NCBI RefSeq assembly: GCF_017834145.1
Contig: NZ_JAFIDA010000001.1
Coordinates: 3,100,001-3,164,000, forward strand
Direction: 5' to 3'
DNA: 64,000 nucleotides
Origin: Leucobacter exalbidus
GTDB lineage: Bacteria; Actinomycetota; Actinomycetes; Actinomycetales; Microbacteriaceae
The translations under genes were made by a program, and so were the position numbers. The notes under the pieces were generated by a model. That model was given only the letters and a program-made list of their open reading frames with translations. It ran no database searches and was not told the DNA's origin. Below are positions 51,502 through 60,183 of this stretch, piece by piece (the first letter of the stretch is position 1; every line of letters begins with the position of its first letter).

Positions 51502-52412
51502 TGCTGTACGCACAGACCACCGCTGAGGCGAAGCGTCGCCTCTTCCGCGAGCGCCTCGCCACTGGCGAGCTGCTGCGGTTCCCGGGCGCATTCAACCCGC
51601 TGTCTGCCCGCTTGATCGAGCAGAAGGGCTTCGAGGGCGTCTACATCTCGGGCGCCGTGCTGTCGGCCGACCTGGGCCTGCCCGACATTGGGCTCACCAC
51701 CCTCACCGAGGTTGCCGGCCGTGGCAAGCAGATCGCTCGCATGACCGATCTGCCCGCGATCATCGACGCCGACACCGGCTTCGGTGAGCCGATGAACGTG
51801 GCGCGCACCATTCAGGAGCTCGAAGATGCGGGCCTCGCCGGCGCGCACATCGAAGACCAGGTGAACCCCAAGCGTTGCGGCCACCTCGACGGCAAATCGG
51901 TCGTTGACGAAGCGACTGCGCTGAAGCGTATTCGCGCAGGTGTTGACGCACGTCGTGACTCGAACTTCTTGATCATGGCGCGCACCGACATTCGTGCCAC
52001 CGAGCCTGGCGACTCGGGCCTCGCCCTCGCGGCAGACCGCGCGAAGGCACTGGTTGACGCCGGTGCCGACGCGATCTTCCCCGAGGCGATGCGCACGCTT
52101 GAGGAGTTCGAAGCGATTCGCAAAGCCGTTGACGTGCCGATCCTCGCGAACATGACCGAGTTTGGCAAGAGCGAGCTCTTCTCGAGCGAGCAGCTGGCCA
52201 GCGTCGGTGTGAACATCGTGATCTGGCCCGTGTCGATGCTGCGTATCTCGATGGGCGCCACTGGTCGCGCACTCGACGAGCTCAACAATGTGGGGCACCT
52301 CACGGGCAAGCTGGGGGAGATGCAGCACCGCGCTGACCTCTACGAGCTGCTCGACTACGAGTCCTACAACAGCTTCGACACGAACGTGTTTAATTTCGAG
52401 GTGGAGCGCTAA
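51501..52412 (+). CDS. prpB: 2-Methylisocitrate lyase PrpB
   Basis: Cleaves 2-methylisocitrate to pyruvate and succinate with Mg2+. The 303 residues include the metal and substrate-site segments VYISGAVLSADLGLPD and IDADTGFGEPMN, and the catalytic cysteine motif NPKRCGHLDGK. It overlaps prpD by one base and is followed by a hairpin (52431-52473) before prpC. Confidence 0.96.
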   Translation: MLYAQTTAEAKRRLFRERLATGELLRFPGAFNPLSARLIEQKGFEGVYISGAVLSADLGLPDIGLTTLTEVAGRGKQIARMTDLPAIIDADTGFGEPMNVARTIQELEDAGLAGAHIEDQVNPKRCGHLDGKSVVDEATALKRIRAGVDARRDSNFLIMARTDIRATEPGDSGLALAADRAKALVDAGADAIFPEAMRTLEEFEAIRKAVDVPILANMTEFGKSELFSSEQLASVGVNIVIWPVSMLRISMGATGRALDELNNVGHLTGKLGEMQHRADLYELLDYESYNSFDTNVFNFEVER

Positions 52413-52430
52413 GCCACCCGAGCAAGACCC

Positions 52431-52473
52431 GATGTTTCGGCCCAACCAATGTCCACGGGCGGGCCGAAACATC
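52431..52473 (+). terminator. Intercistronic hairpin between prpB and prpC
   Basis: A 13-bp perfect stem (52431-52443 with 52461-52473) with a 17-base loop and no T tract. It may protect the prpDB mRNA end or reduce prpC expression and not fully terminate. Confidence 0.6.
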
Positions 52474-52505
52474 GCACCATCGCAGCCGCATGCAAAGGAG
52501 CAATC

Positions 52506-53636
52506 ATGGCAGAGCAAGACATTAAGAAGGGCCTGGCGGGCGTCGTTGTCGACTACACCGCCGTTTCAAAGGTTAACCCCGAGACCAACAGCCTGCTGTA
52601 CCGCGGGTATCCCGTGCAGGAGCTGGCTGCAACGCAGCCGTTCGAGGCCGTCGCCTACCTGCTGTGGCACGGCGAACTGCCGACGCCCGCGCAGCTGGCC
52701 GAGTTCGAACAGCAGGAGCGTGCGCTGCGCCCCCTCGATGAGCGCACCAAGGCGCTGCTCGAAACGATGCCCGTGTCTGCGCACCCCATGGATTTGGTGC
52801 GCACCGCGGTCAGCCAGCTCGGCACATTCGACGAAACGCTGGGGCAGCCCGGCGGCTGGACCGACGCGAACCTCGACCTGGGCCGTTCAATCTACCTCTT
52901 CGCGCAGCTGCCCACCATTGTGGCTGCGGTGCAGCGCCGCCGCCGCGGGCTCGAGCCCATTGAGCCCCGCGACGACCTTGACTACTCGGCAAACTTCCTC
53001 TGGATGACGTTTGGTGAGCTGCCGTCGAAGGCCGCGATCGACGTGTTCCGCGTATCGATGGTGCTCTACGCAGAGCACTCCTTCAACGCATCAACGTTCA
53101 CGGCCCGCGTGATCGCCTCGACCACCTCCGACCTCTACTCGGCGGTCGTTGGCGGCATCGGCGCACTCAAGGGCCCGCTGCACGGCGGCGCAAACGAGGC
53201 CGTGATGCACATCATGACCGAGATCGGTACCGCAGAAAACGTTACCCCGTGGCTCGACAAGGCACTCGCCGAGAAGCGCAAGATCATGGGCTTTGGCCAC
53301 CGCGTCTACAAGCAGGGCGACTCGCGCGTGCCCACGATGAAGGCCGCGCTCGACGTGCTGCTGGCCGAGTCGGGTCGCCCCGATCTCGCCGAGCTGTACG
53401 CCGAACTCGAGCGTGACTTTGTGGCGCGCAAGGGGATCTACCCCAACCTCGACTACCCGTCGGGCCCCGCCTACCACCTGCTCGGTTTCGACACCGAGAT
53501 CTTCACCCCGCTGTTCATCGCGGCGCGCGTGACGGGTTGGACGGCGCACATCATGGAGCAGGCGGCGGCGAATGCGCTGATCCGGCCCCTGTCTGCATAC
53601 AACGGAGTCGACGAGCGGCACGTCGCCGGGGCGTAA
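52506..53636 (+). CDS. prpC: 2-Methylcitrate synthase PrpC
   Basis: Condenses propionyl-CoA with oxaloacetate to make 2-methylcitrate. The 376-residue citrate-synthase-fold enzyme has catalytic histidines in GPLHGGANEAV and GFGHRVYK and the CoA/substrate region ITGW-like ARVTGWTAHIMEQ. AAAGGAGCAATC precedes the ATG at 52506. Its place beside prpD and prpB distinguishes it from the housekeeping citrate synthase. Confidence 0.95.
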   Translation: MAEQDIKKGLAGVVVDYTAVSKVNPETNSLLYRGYPVQELAATQPFEAVAYLLWHGELPTPAQLAEFEQQERALRPLDERTKALLETMPVSAHPMDLVRTAVSQLGTFDETLGQPGGWTDANLDLGRSIYLFAQLPTIVAAVQRRRRGLEPIEPRDDLDYSANFLWMTFGELPSKAAIDVFRVSMVLYAEHSFNASTFTARVIASTTSDLYSAVVGGIGALKGPLHGGANEAVMHIMTEIGTAENVTPWLDKALAEKRKIMGFGHRVYKQGDSRVPTMKAALDVLLAESGRPDLAELYAELERDFVARKGIYPNLDYPSGPAYHLLGFDTEIFTPLFIAARVTGWTAHIMEQAAANALIRPLSAYNGVDERHVAGA

Positions 53637-53653
53637 CGCCCCGCGGTGCCGCG

Positions 53654-53704
53654 GCGTCACAGGCAGTACCCGCGGCACCTGCCCGCGGGTACTGCCTGTG
53701 ACGC
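53654..53704. terminator. Long hairpin after prpC
   Basis: A 22-bp perfect stem (53654-53675 with 53683-53704) and a 7-base loop, no T tract. Confidence 0.8.
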
Positions 53705-53757
53705 CTCCCGCACGGTAGCGTTAAGATTCACGGATCTTGAGAGCAAAGAGGATCGAC

Positions 53758-54534
53758 ATGACCGAGTACACCAGCATCATCACCGACGTGAGCGACCGCG
53801 TCGCGACCATCACCCTCAACCGGCCCGAAGCCCTCAACGCGCTCAACGGTGCGCTGGTGGCCGAGCTGATCGAGGCCGCTGTGGGGTTCGATGCCGACCC
53901 CGGCATCGGTGCGATTGTGATCACCGGATCGGAGCGGGCCTTCGCAGCCGGCGCCGATATCAAGGAGATGGCTGAACTCGGGTACGCCGAGATGTACCTG
54001 GGCGGCCCGTTTCCGAGCTGGGACGGGTTCGTGCAGATGCGCACCCCCGTGATCGCGGCGGTGGCCGGGTTTGCGCTCGGCGGTGGCTGCGAACTCGCGA
54101 TGATGTGCGACATTATTCTCGCGGCAGACACCGCAAAGTTTGGGCAGCCCGAGATCAACCTCGGGGTGCTGCCTGGCTTTGGCGGATCGCAGCGCCTGCC
54201 CCGCGCGATCGGCAAGTACAAGGCCGCCGAAATGGTGCTCACCGGGCGCATGATGGGCGCCGAAGAAGCCGAGCGGTCGGGCCTCGTGTCACGCGTGGTG
54301 CCCGCGGCCGAGCTGCGCGACGAAGCACACAAAGTCGCCAAGACGATCGCGTCGAAGTCGCTGCCCGCCGTGTACGCAGCGAAAGACGCGCTGCAGGCCT
54401 CGCAAGAGATGCCGTTGAGCGAGGGGCTGCGGTTCGAGCGCCACGCGTTTGCGGCGTCGTTCGCCACCGACGACCAGAAGGAAGGCATGCGCGCGTTCCA
54501 AGAGAAGCGCGCGGCGAACTTCACGCACCGCTAG
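53758..54534 (+). CDS. Enoyl-CoA hydratase
   Basis: A 258-residue crotonase that hydrates trans-2-enoyl-CoA in beta-oxidation. It has the oxyanion-hole segments [10 protein letters not shown] (near residue 62) and [17 protein letters not shown] (near residue 100), and the two catalytic glutamates in GGGCELAM and [27 protein letters not shown] precedes the ATG at 53758. Probably of the short-chain type; it lies just after the methylcitrate operon but behind a terminator, so it has its own transcription unit. Confidence 0.93.
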   Translation: MTEYTSIITDVSDRVATITLNRPEALNALNGALVAELIEAAVGFDADPGIGAIVITGSERAFAAGADIKEMAELGYAEMYLGGPFPSWDGFVQMRTPVIAAVAGFALGGGCELAMMCDIILAADTAKFGQPEINLGVLPGFGGSQRLPRAIGKYKAAEMVLTGRMMGAEEAERSGLVSRVVPAAELRDEAHKVAKTIASKSLPAVYAAKDALQASQEMPLSEGLRFERHAFAASFATDDQKEGMRAFQEKRAANFTHR

Positions 54535-54623
54535 CTCGCTGGGGCCGTTGAGACATGCGCCGCGGCCCGCGATTTGTCTACGGTCAGAGATTTGACTGAG
54601 GGCAGACGAAACTTAGGGTTTCG

Positions 54624-54654
54624 ATCTGTTTCTAGGCGAAAATCTGTTTCTGGG
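54624..54654. repeat. Short direct repeat in the ECH-YgiN intergenic region
   Basis: ATCTGTTTCTAGG (54624-54636) is repeated at 54642-54654 with one change, period 18 bp. No gene lies in 54535-54746; function unknown. Confidence 0.7.
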
Positions 54655-54690
54655 TCAACCAGCACGACATGTGCGCACGCAGGCACAAAA

Positions 54691-54734
54691 CGGCAAAGGC
54701 CGCGCCCCTCACGCGAGGGGCGCGGCCTTTGCCG
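54691..54734. terminator. Terminator of the YgiN-like gene
   Basis: A perfect 20-bp stem (54691-54710 with 54715-54734) with loop ACGC. It stands just beyond the stop of the minus-strand gene. Confidence 0.85.
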
Positions 54735-54746
54735 TAGCGGTCGAAC

Positions 54747-55067
54747 TTAGTCGATGGCGAGCTCGCCCATGGCGTCCCAGCCCTCGCCGTCAACCTGACG
54801 CGACACGATCTTGGGGGTTGACAGCAGGTGCGGGCGCATCGCGTCGAGACCAGCAGCGAAGTGTGCGCTGTTGACGTGGGGGCCTGCGCCATCTTCGGTG
54901 AACGCCTCAACGAGTACGAACTCGTTGGGGGTCTCGAGGCTGCGTGACCAGTCGAACCAGAGGTTGCCGGCTTCGGCGCGGGTGGCCTCGGTGAACGGGC
55001 GCACGATCTCGGCCCAGTTCTCGACGCTCTCGGGCTTGACGGTGAACTTAACAACGATGAAATACAT
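54747..55067 (-). CDS. YgiN-like putative quinol monooxygenase (ABM domain)
   Basis: A 106-residue small dimeric monooxygenase of the antibiotic-biosynthesis-monooxygenase family. The typical pattern is VVKFTVKPESVENWAEIVRP, then WFDWSRSLETPNEFVLVEAF and HVNSAHFAAGLDAM. GAGGAACCTCAAA lies before the ATG. Members need no cofactor and may oxidise quinols or aromatic metabolites; the physiological substrate is unknown. Confidence 0.87.
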   Translation of the reverse strand: MYFIVVKFTVKPESVENWAEIVRPFTEATRAEAGNLWFDWSRSLETPNEFVLVEAFTEDGAGPHVNSAHFAAGLDAMRPHLLSTPKIVSRQVDGEGWDAMGELAID

Positions 55068-55226
55068 TTTGAGGTTCCTCTTGATTCAGGGCCGAAACGG
55101 CCAATAATGAGTGACTCGGCACCGTTGCAGCAGTCGTGAGTTCTAGCCTAATGGCGTGAAGGTGCCAGAATAGTGAAAGTTGCGTGTGCGGATGCCTGAT
55201 CGGCTCCGAGAATGGAGAAGCCGTCG

Positions 55227-56294
55227 ATGACTTACAGCGTTGCAGTTGCGGGAGCCTCAGGTTATGCGGGAGGCGAGCTGCTGAGGCTGCTTGCTGGGCA
55301 CCCCGAGTTCGAGGTGCGCACGGTGACGGGGCACTCGAGCGCGGGCCGACCGCTGATCGAATCGCAGCCGCACCTGCGCTCACTCGCGCATTTGACGCTG
55401 CAGGCGACCACACCTGAGGTGCTCGACGGACACGACATCGTGTTCTTCGCGCTGCCTCACGGCGCATCGGGGGAGCTCACCGCGCAGCTCACCAATGTGC
55501 GCCTCGCCGTTGACTGCGGCGCCGATCACCGCCTCACGAGCAGCGCCGACTGGGCGAAGTTCTACGGCGGTGAGCACCACGAAGCCTGGACCTACGGCGT
55601 CCCCGAGCTGATCGTGGCCGCGAACGGCGCTGCGTCGTCACTGACCAAGCAGCGCGACGCGCTTATTGGAGCGACCCGGATCGCAGCCCCCGGCTGCAAC
55701 GCATCGACGGTGGCCATGTCACTGGCCCCCGGCATCGCCGCTGGCGTGATCGAAGCGACCGACATCGTGTCGGTGCTCGCCGTGGGCCCCAGCGGTGCTG
55801 GGAAAGCCGCGAAGACGCACCTGCTCGGGGCTGAACTCATGGGCACGGCGAACCCGTACGCCGTGGGCGGCACCCACCGTCACATCCCCGAGATTCAGCA
55901 GGCACTACGCGGCGCTGGTGCGAGCGAGGAGCCGACCATCAGTTTCACGCCCGTGCTCGTACCGATGAGCCGTGGCATTCTGGCCACCTCGACGGCCAAG
56001 CTCGTGCCCGGCACCACGGCGGCCGAGGTGCGCGCCGCTTGGGAGGCCGCATACGCCGACGAAGCGTTTGTGCACGTGCTGCCCGAGGGCGTGTTCCCCC
56101 GTACGGCAGACACGCTCGGCGCCAACACCTGCCTGATCGGCATCGCTGTTGATGAGGCGGTGGGCCGCGTGATCGTGGTGGCCGCCCTCGATAACCTTGC
56201 CAAGGGCACCGCGGGCGCCGCGATCCAGTCGGCCAACATTGCGCTGGGCCTGCCCGAGATCACCGGCCTCAGCGTCGACGGCGTCGCACCGTAA
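55227..56294 (+). CDS. argC: N-acetyl-gamma-glutamyl-phosphate reductase
   Basis: NADPH-dependent third step of arginine synthesis. The 355-residue protein has the Rossmann motif [17 protein letters not shown] and the active-site cysteine in APGCNAST, then [11 protein letters not shown]. The ATG at 55227 is preferred, with GGAG nine bases upstream; an in-frame ATG 15 bases earlier lacks such a site. It begins argC-argJ-argB. No ARG box was recognised upstream. Confidence 0.96.
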   Translation: MTYSVAVAGASGYAGGELLRLLAGHPEFEVRTVTGHSSAGRPLIESQPHLRSLAHLTLQATTPEVLDGHDIVFFALPHGASGELTAQLTNVRLAVDCGADHRLTSSADWAKFYGGEHHEAWTYGVPELIVAANGAASSLTKQRDALIGATRIAAPGCNASTVAMSLAPGIAAGVIEATDIVSVLAVGPSGAGKAAKTHLLGAELMGTANPYAVGGTHRHIPEIQQALRGAGASEEPTISFTPVLVPMSRGILATSTAKLVPGTTAAEVRAAWEAAYADEAFVHVLPEGVFPRTADTLGANTCLIGIAVDEAVGRVIVVAALDNLAKGTAGAAIQSANIALGLPEITGLSVDGVAP

Positions 56295-56372
56295 CCCGCG
56301 GCTCCGGCACAGCCACCGGCACCGGCACCGCAACAGCCCCCACAATCTGCACCACCCAAAGAAAGAAGCATC

Positions 56373-57530
56373 GTGACTGTCACCACCCCGCAGGGTTTTC
56401 GCTCAGCAGGCATCGCCGTCGGGCTCAAGAGCACCGGCAAGCCTGACCTGGCACTCGTCGTGAATGATGGGCCCGCGCCCGCAAGCGCCGTCGTGTTTAC
56501 CACGAACCGTGCCCAGGCCAACCCCATTCTGTGGAGCCGCAAGGTGGCGCAGAACGGGCCAGTGCGCGCGGTGATTTTGAACTCGGGCGGGGCGAACTGC
56601 TTCACCGGAGACTTTGGGTACGAGACGACGAAGCTCACCGCTGAGGCCGTTGCACGCGAGCTGCAGGATCCCACTGCCGACCATGTGCTCGTGTGCTCGA
56701 CCGGCCTCATTGGCACGGGCGACCAGACGTTCCGCGACAAGATCGTCAACAACGTGCCGCAGCTGACCGCGGCGCTGAGCAGCGATGACACGACGGCCCC
56801 CGCCGCGATCCTCACCACCGACTCGGTCGAAAAGACCGAGGTGCACGAGGGCGCGGGCTGGACGATCGGCGCAATGGCCAAGGGCGCCGGCATGCTGGCC
56901 CCCGGCCTCGCGACCATGCTCGTCGTCATCACGACCGACGCGCTGCTCGACGGCGATGCCCTCGACCGTGCCCTGCGCGTGGCGACCGGTGCCAGCTTCG
57001 ATCGCCTCGATTCAGACGGCTGCATGTCCACCAACGACCAGGTGACGCTGCTCGCCAGCGGTGCCAGCGGGGTCACCCCCGACGAGGCCGAGTTCGCTGC
57101 CGCCCTGGCCGGGGTCTGCGACAGCCTCGCGAGCCAGCTGCAGGCTGATGCTGAGGGTGCCAGCCACGACATCGACATCGAGGTGCGCGGCGCCGCCAGC
57201 ATCGAAGATGGCATGGAGGTGGGCCGCTCGATCGCCCGCAACAACCTGTTCAAGGCCGCCATCTTCGGTAACGACCCCAACTGGGGTCGCGTGCTCGCTG
57301 CGATCGGCACTACCGAGGCCGCCTTCGACCCCTACCAGGTCGATGTTTCATTCAACGGTGTGCGCCTGTGCCACGCTGGCGCCCCCGATCGCCCCGTCGA
57401 AGACTGCGACCTGACCCCGCGTCGCACCCACGTGATGCTCGACCTGTTCTCGGGCGAGCACACCGTCACGATTCGCACGAACGACCTCACGCACGACTAC
57501 GTGCATGAGAACAGCGCGTACTCGAGCTAA
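56373..57530 (+). CDS. argJ: Bifunctional ornithine/glutamate N-acetyltransferase ArgJ
   Basis: Recycles the acetyl group from N-acetylornithine to glutamate, making the arginine pathway cyclic. The 385-residue precursor self-cleaves at the KGAGMLAPGLATMLV motif, the Thr after Ala becoming the nucleophile. Other family parts are LNSGGANCFTG and SDGCMSTNDQV. The start is a GTG with AAAGAAAG before it. It lies 78 bases after argC and 61 before argB. Confidence 0.96.
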   Translation: MTVTTPQGFRSAGIAVGLKSTGKPDLALVVNDGPAPASAVVFTTNRAQANPILWSRKVAQNGPVRAVILNSGGANCFTGDFGYETTKLTAEAVARELQDPTADHVLVCSTGLIGTGDQTFRDKIVNNVPQLTAALSSDDTTAPAAILTTDSVEKTEVHEGAGWTIGAMAKGAGMLAPGLATMLVVITTDALLDGDALDRALRVATGASFDRLDSDGCMSTNDQVTLLASGASGVTPDEAEFAAALAGVCDSLASQLQADAEGASHDIDIEVRGAASIEDGMEVGRSIARNNLFKAAIFGNDPNWGRVLAAIGTTEAAFDPYQVDVSFNGVRLCHAGAPDRPVEDCDLTPRRTHVMLDLFSGEHTVTIRTNDLTHDYVHENSAYSS

Positions 57531-57591
57531 CGCTCGTCACCCCACGCACACCGATCGGGCCTGAACGCCCGGGAAAACACGGAAGACGACG

Positions 57592-58494
57592 ATGAGCACC
57601 ACCACCCACACCCTCGATCACACCCAGGCTAAGGCTAAGGCGCAGGTGCTCATCGAGTCTTTGCCGTGGCTGAAGAAGTTTCGTGATCGCATTATGGTGA
57701 TCAAATTCGGCGGCAACGCGATGGTCGACGAGGCGCTGCTGAAGGCGTTCGCCGAGGACGTGGTGTACCTGCGTCACACGGGCATTCGCCCGGTCGTGGT
57801 GCACGGCGGCGGCCCGCAGATCAACGCGATGCTCGCAAGGCTCGGCATCGAGAGCGAGTTCAAGGGCGGCTACCGCGTGACGACGCCCGAGACGATGGAC
57901 GTGGTGCGCATGGTGCTCACCGGCAAGGTGAACCCCGAGCTGATCGACGAGATCAACGCGCACGGTCCGCTCGCCGCGGGCACAACGGGAGAGGACGCTG
58001 GCTTGTTCGTGGGCCGCCGCCGCGATCCCATAGAGGTCGACGGCGAAATGGTCGATCTGGGCCTCGTGGGTGACGTCGTCGATGTGCGTGTGGCCCCCGT
58101 GCTCGCGCTGCTTGACGCGGGCCTGATTCCCGTGGTGTCGTCGATCGCCCCCGACCGCGATCGCCCCGGCGACTCGCTGAACGTGAACGCCGATGCCGCA
58201 GCTGGCGCCCTCGCGACCGCGCTCGGCGCCGAAAAACTCGTCATTCTCACCGACGTTGCCGGGCTCTACGCCAACTGGCCCGACCGCGATTCGCTCGTCT
58301 CGTCACTCTCCGCCGCCGAGCTCGAGCAGATGCTGCCGAGCCTCGAATCGGGCATGATCCCCAAGATGCGCGCCTGCCTCGACGCGGTGCAGGGCGGCGT
58401 CTCAAAGGCCGCGATCATCGACGGCCGCGAACCCCACTCCGTGCTGCTCGAAATCTTCACCGAAGACGGCATTGGTACGGAGATCACGCCCTAA
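57592..58494 (+). CDS. argB: Acetylglutamate kinase
   Basis: Phosphorylates N-acetylglutamate. The 300-residue amino-acid kinase fold has [15 protein letters not shown] at the phosphate site, [13 protein letters not shown] for substrate and the arginine-insensitive or -sensitive C-terminal region [32 protein letters not shown] precedes the ATG. Unlike most actinobacterial arg clusters, argD, argF and argR do not follow; a prepilin peptidase gene overlaps its end. Confidence 0.96.
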   Translation: MSTTTHTLDHTQAKAKAQVLIESLPWLKKFRDRIMVIKFGGNAMVDEALLKAFAEDVVYLRHTGIRPVVVHGGGPQINAMLARLGIESEFKGGYRVTTPETMDVVRMVLTGKVNPELIDEINAHGPLAAGTTGEDAGLFVGRRRDPIEVDGEMVDLGLVGDVVDVRVAPVLALLDAGLIPVVSSIAPDRDRPGDSLNVNADAAAGALATALGAEKLVILTDVAGLYANWPDRDSLVSSLSAAELEQMLPSLESGMIPKMRACLDAVQGGVSKAAIIDGREPHSVLLEIFTEDGIGTEITP

Positions 58495-59263
58495 CGCGGG
58501 CAACTCCCGTCGATCTGGGCCTGACTTCGGGCCCGGATCAGGCCGCTTCGCGGCCGAATTCGCGCGGCTCCCGCGCGCCGCGCCAGCTTGGCTCGCGGTC
58601 GGCGGGGTGCTGGGCGCAGTGCTGGCTGGGCTGCTGGGCGCGCTGGCTACCTGGGCGGAGGTGTCTCACCGCACGGCGGCAGAGGCGAGCGGGCTTGCTG
58701 GTGGCACCTTCGGCGGCGCCAGCACCACGGCGTGGCTCGAGGCGCCGGCGGGCCTCGCCATCGTGGTGCTGAGCTTCGCCCTGTTTGGAGTGGGCACGGC
58801 CTGGCTGATCGTCGCCGATGTGCGCGAGCGGCGGCTGCCCAACACGGTGGTGCTGTGGGCGACGGCGGCGCTCGTCGTGCCGCTCAGCGCCGTGTCGCTG
58901 CTGTGGGGGATCCCGGGCGAACTCGCGCTGAGCTGGGCCGCCGCGCTCACATTCGCGGCCGTTGCGCTGGGCGCCTGGCTACTGTGGCCCGCGCACGTGG
59001 GGGCGGGAGACGTGAAGCTGACACCCGCCACCGCGTTTCTGCCGGCCTGGATGCAGCCCGAGGCGGTCTGGTTCCTGCTGCCTGTGTGGCTCATGGGCGC
59101 ACTCACCGTGGCCGGAGTGATCGCGCTGCTGCGCCGGTCACGAGACCTTGCCTTTGGCCCCGTGCTGCTCGTGGCGAGCTGGGGTGCAGCCCTTACGAGC
59201 CCGATGCTTGCTGGTCCGCTGCTTACCGGCCCCTTGCTCGCCGGTCCGCTGATTTCGGGCTAA
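58472..59263 (+). CDS. A24-family prepilin peptidase-like membrane protein
   Basis: A 263-residue membrane aspartic protease with about six to seven membrane segments. The catalytic aspartates are in DVRERRLPN and HVGAGDVKL (GxGD type). Such enzymes process and often methylate type IV pilin-like signals. The only in-frame early start is TTG at 58472, which overlaps argB by 23 bases; a later start near the first membrane segment is possible. The C-terminus ends with repeated GPLL units ([19 protein letters not shown]). No pilin genes are nearby. Confidence 0.83.
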   Translation: MVRRSRPNAGNSRRSGPDFGPGSGRFAAEFARLPRAAPAWLAVGGVLGAVLAGLLGALATWAEVSHRTAAEASGLAGGTFGGASTTAWLEAPAGLAIVVLSFALFGVGTAWLIVADVRERRLPNTVVLWATAALVVPLSAVSLLWGIPGELALSWAAALTFAAVALGAWLLWPAHVGAGDVKLTPATAFLPAWMQPEAVWFLLPVWLMGALTVAGVIALLRRSRDLAFGPVLLVASWGAALTSPMLAGPLLTGPLLAGPLISG

Positions 59264-59295
59264 GCGTTCACCGACGAAGCAGCGAGAGCTATCGC

Positions 59296-59721
59296 CTATC
59301 CGAGTAGTCGGGCCTTGAGCGCACGCACCCGGGCGTGAATGTCGTCGCGTACGAGTTCCATCCGCTCGCGTCCCTCGATGCCGCGCAGGCTCGGCTCATC
59401 GGTCTCCCACACCTCAACCTGCACACCCTCGACCTCGGGTACCTGGGCCTCGGTGCCCAGCACCACCACGAGCCCCGCCGCTCGCATGTTTGCTTCGGTG
59501 AGCGGCTTGGGTACCTGCTCGCTGATATCGACTCCGAGGTCGAGCAGCACCTCCGCAGACAGTGCATTGATGGCGTCACCAGGCTTGGTGCCGGCCGAGG
59601 TTATGGTGATGTCGTCGCCGGCCTCGAGTGTCATGAGACCCGCGGCCATTTGTGATTTGCCGCCGTTCTTGGCACAGACAAACAACACGGCGGGGCGAGA
59701 AGTCGTGGCAGAAGCGTTCAT
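59296..59721 (-). CDS. Arsenate-mycothiol transferase type ArsC (single-cysteine, CX5K)
   Basis: A 141-residue protein related to corynebacterial ArsC1/ArsC2. Where the classic loop ends in Arg, it reads CAKNGGKSQ with Cys16 and Lys22, and it has no other cysteine for an internal disulfide. Shared family segments are SAGTKPGDAINALS and VVVLGTEAQV, with the C-terminal GRERMELVRDDIHARV. In Corynebacterium these enzymes join arsenate to mycothiol, and mycoredoxin releases arsenite. ATG at 59721 overlaps the arsR stop by ATGA. Confidence 0.92.
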   Translation of the reverse strand: MNASATTSRPAVLFVCAKNGGKSQMAAGLMTLEAGDDITITSAGTKPGDAINALSAEVLLDLGVDISEQVPKPLTEANMRAAGLVVVLGTEAQVPEVEGVQVEVWETDEPSLRGIEGRERMELVRDDIHARVRALKARLLG

Positions 59722-60068
59722 GATGATGCCTTCGGGGTCAGTGTTGCGGCCAGTGAATCTAGTGCACCTGGAACGATTGAATAATACGCCCAAACACCCC
59801 GCTTTTCGCGGGAAAGCAGGCCCGCGTCCACCAAGATTTTCAGGTGGTGCGAGACCGTGGGTTGCCCGAGCTCCAGCGGCTCAGCAAGGTCGCAGACGCA
59901 GGTTTCGGCTTCGGTGCTGCTGGACACCAGCGACAGGATGCGCAAGCGACTGGGATCAGATAGTGCTTTGAACCGTGCGGCGAGAGCTTCGGCATCAGGT
60001 ACCTGCAGGGAGCCCTGGCCTGGTGCAGGAACACAACAGGGGGCAGCGGTGGCAGCGTACGAGGTCAC
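59718..60068 (-). CDS. arsR: ArsR arsenite-responsive repressor
   Basis: A 116-residue winged-helix repressor. An adjacent cysteine pair (Cys11-Cys12, APCCVP) and Cys57/Cys59 (ETCVCDL) provide As(III) ligands, resembling a mix of corynebacterial-type and E. coli-type sites. The recognition helix is GQPTVSHHLKIL. GTG at 60068 (after GAGGTGAGG) is preferred over ATG at 60131, because the latter falls between the two operator half-sites. It is divergent from the flavoprotein gene. Confidence 0.92.
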   Translation of the reverse strand: MTSYAATAAPCCVPAPGQGSLQVPDAEALAARFKALSDPSRLRILSLVSSSTEAETCVCDLAEPLELGQPTVSHHLKILVDAGLLSREKRGVWAYYSIVPGALDSLAATLTPKASS

Positions 60069-60101
60069 GCGCCTCACCTCACTTATTCTGGCCGATCCGG
60101 C

Positions 60102-60158
60102 ATATTGACAAACTTCGATGTCTTCAATCATACTGAACGCATCGAAGGTTGTCGATAT
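60102..60158. promoter_or_regulatory. Inverted pair of ArsR sites in arsenic locus 2
   Basis: ATATTGACAAACTTCGATG (60102-60120) and CATCGAAGGTTGTCGATAT (60140-60158) are inverted copies matching at 17 of 19 positions, 19 bases apart, between divergent arsR and the flavoprotein gene. Confidence 0.82.
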
Positions 60159-60183
60159 TTAGTAATCCGAGGAGCTTTTCATC

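Noticed and set aside
55080-55226. ARG box upstream of argC
   Set aside because: No pair of 18-bp ARG boxes could be aligned convincingly.
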